A stretch of DNA of 7,394 nt from NCBI GenBank assembly GCA_030682505.1, contig JAUXOH010000220.1, positions 1-7,394 of the forward strand. Reading direction: 5' to 3'. Numbering within the stretch: position 1 is the stretch's first letter; each line of letters begins with the position of its first letter. This DNA is from Candidatus Didemnitutus sp. (lineage in GTDB: Bacteria; Verrucomicrobiota; Verrucomicrobiia; Opitutales; Opitutaceae). Under the pieces are notes generated by a model. It was not told the origin of the DNA. It did no database searches and worked only from the letters and a program-made list of their open reading frames with translations. Below, piece after piece: positions 5,462 through 7,394 of this stretch. The position numbers were made by a program, and so were the translations under genes.

Positions 5462-5474
5462 GCGGAGCCCGCCC

Positions 5475-5491
5475 CGGGGCAGATTGCCCCG
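5475..5491. terminator. Perfect 7-bp hairpin downstream of rnc
   Basis: CGGGGCA-GAT-TGCCCCG, 14 bases after the rnc stop codon. It is GC-rich and compact like an intrinsic terminator stem but lacks the following T-run, so it may instead pause RNA polymerase or protect the rnc mRNA end. A competing GCCCCGGGGC palindrome overlaps its left arm (5471-5480). Confidence 0.4.
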
Positions 5492-5500
5492 ACGCTTGCG

Positions 5501-5525
5501 CCAAGGCGTGCATCTTGCACCTTGG
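5501..5525 (+). promoter_or_regulatory. Second hairpin, directly upstream of the mfd start
   Basis: CCAAG(gc)GTGCA-TCT-TGCACCTTGG forms ten base pairs with a two-base bulge (5506-5507) and a three-base loop. It ends nine bases before the mfd ATG and directly abuts the only SD-like bases (AGGG, 5528-5531), so in RNA it could limit ribosome access or mark a processing site. A ten-pair stem is short for RNase III cleavage. Function is inferred from position only. Confidence 0.4.
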
Positions 5526-5534
5526 TCAGGGTCG

Positions 5535-7394
5535 ATGTCCGCCCCTTTCCCCATTCCGCGCACCAAGATCACCGGCGTTTGTCCGCCGGCGCGGGCTTTC
5601 TCGCTCGGACATCTCGTGGGCGCGCATCCGGCACCGGTGTGGCTGGTGATCACCGAGGAAGCGCGGGAACTCGACGTGCTCGCCGAAGACCTGGCGCTGT
5701 TCCACCACGCCCGCGCGTCGTCCGCGCCGCTGGAGATTTTGATTTTCCCGGAGGCGCAGGCGGACAACCGCGACCTGCGCGAAACCTTTCACGCCGCCGG
5801 CGACCGGTTGACCGTGCTGAGCAAGCTGCGGCATCGCCGCCACGCCGCTGCGGCGCCGACGCCGCTGGTGATTCTCGCCACGCCGGGAGCGCTCCTGCAA
5901 TCCGTGCCCCCACCGGAGGACTTCTCCGAGCGCGAATTCGAACTGCGCCGCGGCGAGGTCCGTCCGTTTCAAGCGCTGATCGATCTGCTGACGCAATTTG
6001 ACTACGATGGGGAAGCCGTCTGCGAGGCGCCCGGGCAATACGCGGTGCGCGGCGGCATCGTCGACATCTACCCGATCACCGCGCACCAACCCTACCGGCT
6101 CGATTTCTTCGGCGACACCCTCGAGGACATCCGTACGCTCGACCCGGTGACGCAGCGTTCCGGCGAAGCGGTCGAACGCATCACGCTGACGGCCGCGCCG
6201 ACGGTCCACGCGGCCGGCGCGCAGGCCTCGCTCCTCGCCTACCTCGGCCCCGGCACGCACGCCGCCGTGATTGAACCCAAGGCGATCGAGGAAGCGTTTG
6301 ATCTGTTGGGCAGCGCGGCGGCGGTTCCGGAGGGCGCGGCGTCCGCCACGGGCGGTTCGCCGTTCTGGTCCGCCTTGGGGGAGTCCTGCGCGCAGCTTTT
6401 CGGCCTCGCCGATCTGGATCTGGCCAGCGAGGTGTTCGATCACGCCCCGACGGAGGAAACGTGGGACACCGAGTCGTTGGTCCATCACCGGTCCGCCCCC
6501 GAGATGGAACTGCTGGCCCACGAACGCCTGCAGGCGGAGGACGCGGCGCGGCGCGAGTTCCTGTTGCAGGTGCTCCAGTGGAAGCAGGCGGGCTACGCGG
6601 TGGATTTCTTCATTTCCAAGGAGGGCGATGAACAGCGCACGCGCGAGCTGCTCGACGAGGACAAGGACCTGAAGGCGTTGCAACCGCGGTTCGTGCGCGG
6701 CTCCGTCAACGAGGGCTTCCGCCTCACGGCGCGCGCGGGCGGCGCCGGGCAAAACTACCTCGCGGTCACGGAAACCGAGATCTTCGGGCGCAAACGCCAG
6801 CGCCGGATCGTCGGCAAACGCGCGCTCGTGACGCCCTCGGCGGTCGACCAACTGCTGGATTTCTCGGAGTTGGTGGAAGGCGATTTCGTCGTCCATCTCG
6901 GGCACGGCGTGGCGGTGTTCCGCGGCCTGACCAAGATCGAGTCCGCCGACGGCGTGCGCGAGGTGATCTCGCTGGAGTTCGACGACAAGGTCACGCTCCA
7001 CGTGCCGCTGCAGGAGTCGCACCTGATCAGCCGCTACGTCGGGTTGTCCAAGATCAAGCCGCAGCTCGGTCGCGTGGGTTCCGGCAAATGGGAAAAGGTG
7101 CGGGCGGCGGCGGAGCGCGCGACGCTCGATCTCGCGGCGGAGTTGCTGCAGATCCAGGCGCGCCGCGAGGCGCAGCCGGGGCATGCCTTCGCCGGGGACA
7201 CCATGTGGCAGAAGGAGTTTGAAGGCGCGTTCCCCTACACCGAGACGCCCGACCAGTTGAAGGCCATCAACGACACGCGCGGCGACATGGAGAAGACCCG
7301 GCCGATGGACCGGCTCGTGTGCGGCGACGTGGGATTTGGGAAAACCGAAGTGGCGATCCGCGCGGCCTTCAAGTCCGTGATGGGCGGCAAGCAG
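5535..7394 (+). CDS. mfd: Transcription-repair coupling factor Mfd (N-terminal 620 codons, cut by window end)
   Basis: ATP-dependent DNA translocase that removes RNA polymerase stalled at lesions and recruits UvrA. The frame stays open from ATG 5535 to the window edge. In order: a UvrB-like N-terminal module containing APGQYAVRGGIVDIYP (165-180) and PYRLDFFGDTLEDIR, used in UvrA contact; a variable middle domain; the strand pattern YLAVTETEIFGRKRQRR that closes it; the RNA polymerase-interacting CarD-like domain from about residue 445 (EGDFVVHLGHGVAVFRGL, Asp450); and the start of the RecG-like translocase with FPYTETPDQLKAI and Walker A GDVGFGKTE (597-605, Lys603). The remaining helicase motifs and the C-terminal domain lie beyond the window. 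Walker A is about 30 residues earlier than in E. coli Mfd, mostly from a shorter middle domain. AGGG at 5528-5531 is a weak SD. The alternative UvrB or RecG is excluded by the combination of domains. Confidence 0.95.
   Translation, partial: MSAPFPIPRTKITGVCPPARAFSLGHLVGAHPAPVWLVITEEARELDVLAEDLALFHHARASSAPLEILIFPEAQADNRDLRETFHAAGDRLTVLSKLRHRRHAAAAPTPLVILATPGALLQSVPPPEDFSEREFELRRGEVRPFQALIDLLTQFDYDGEAVCEAPGQYAVRGGIVDIYPITAHQPYRLDFFGDTLEDIRTLDPVTQRSGEAVERITLTAAPTVHAAGAQASLLAYLGPGTHAAVIEPKAIEEAFDLLGSAAAVPEGAASATGGSPFWSALGESCAQLFGLADLDLASEVFDHAPTEETWDTESLVHHRSAPEMELLAHERLQAEDAARREFLLQVLQWKQAGYAVDFFISKEGDEQRTRELLDEDKDLKALQPRFVRGSVNEGFRLTARAGGAGQNYLAVTETEIFGRKRQRRIVGKRALVTPSAVDQLLDFSELVEGDFVVHLGHGVAVFRGLTKIESADGVREVISLEFDDKVTLHVPLQESHLISRYVGLSKIKPQLGRVGSGKWEKVRAAAERATLDLAAELLQIQARREAQPGHAFAGDTMWQKEFEGAFPYTETPDQLKAINDTRGDMEKTRPMDRLVCGDVGFGKTEVAIRAAFKSVMGGKQ

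Noticed and set aside
4499..5767. A 422-codon minus-strand frame spanning the rnc region
   Set aside because: It is antisense to the second permease, rnc and the mfd start, all firmly identified; composition is typical of a high-GC shadow frame.
5526..7184. A 552-codon open frame on the minus strand opposite mfd
   Set aside because: It is the antisense shadow of a strongly GC3-biased gene; the plus strand encodes recognisable Mfd throughout, and the minus-strand product is arginine-rich and featureless.

Overview
The window looks like a chromosomal piece of a GC-rich bacterium. The gene set (gluconokinase, Soj-type ParA, RNase III, Mfd), a codon third position strongly biased to G or C, and the scarcity of Shine-Dalgarno (SD) sequences before most starts would suit an Opitutaceae-like member of the Verrucomicrobiota. 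That placement is an inference from style, not from a phylogenetic marker, and it is weak. The window cuts a gene at the right end (mfd) and possibly one at the left end.

Layout. Positions 1-738 are an accessory-looking stretch of visibly lower GC: a possible gene start leaving the window leftwards, a long imperfect hairpin (100-164), a small two-helix membrane protein of unknown function (177-587), and a nested inverted-repeat cluster (649-720). Positions 739-1431 hold a divergent pair: a 77-residue CPVC thioredoxin/glutaredoxin-like protein on the minus strand and an HxlR-type winged-helix regulator with one cysteine on the plus strand, probably a small redox-responsive module. From 1471 to the right end every gene is on the plus strand: gluconokinase, ParA, two ABC-2 type permeases, RNase III and the first 620 codons of Mfd.

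The most unusual element is at 2891-3060. The whole gap between parA and the first permease is built from about 24 degenerate heptanucleotides. The first unit contains the parA stop codon and the last supplies the A of the permease ATG. The two permeases are of the kind normally preceded by an ABC ATPase gene, but no ATPase gene is present here; ParA and the heptamer array sit where it would be expected. Two tandem hairpins lie between rnc and mfd, the second ending nine bases before the mfd start codon.

How the genes work together. The trx-like and hxlR genes share a control region and probably a signal. The two permeases are adjacent (10-base gap), are homologous in organisation, and probably form one heteromeric channel. 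Gluconokinase, ParA, RNase III and Mfd are independent housekeeping functions. I see no rRNA, tRNA, CRISPR array, complete insertion sequence or transposase gene. I did not find a convincing new multi-gene defence or mobile system. The best leads are the heptamer array with its missing ATPase, the redox pair, and the hairpin-flanked small membrane gene.
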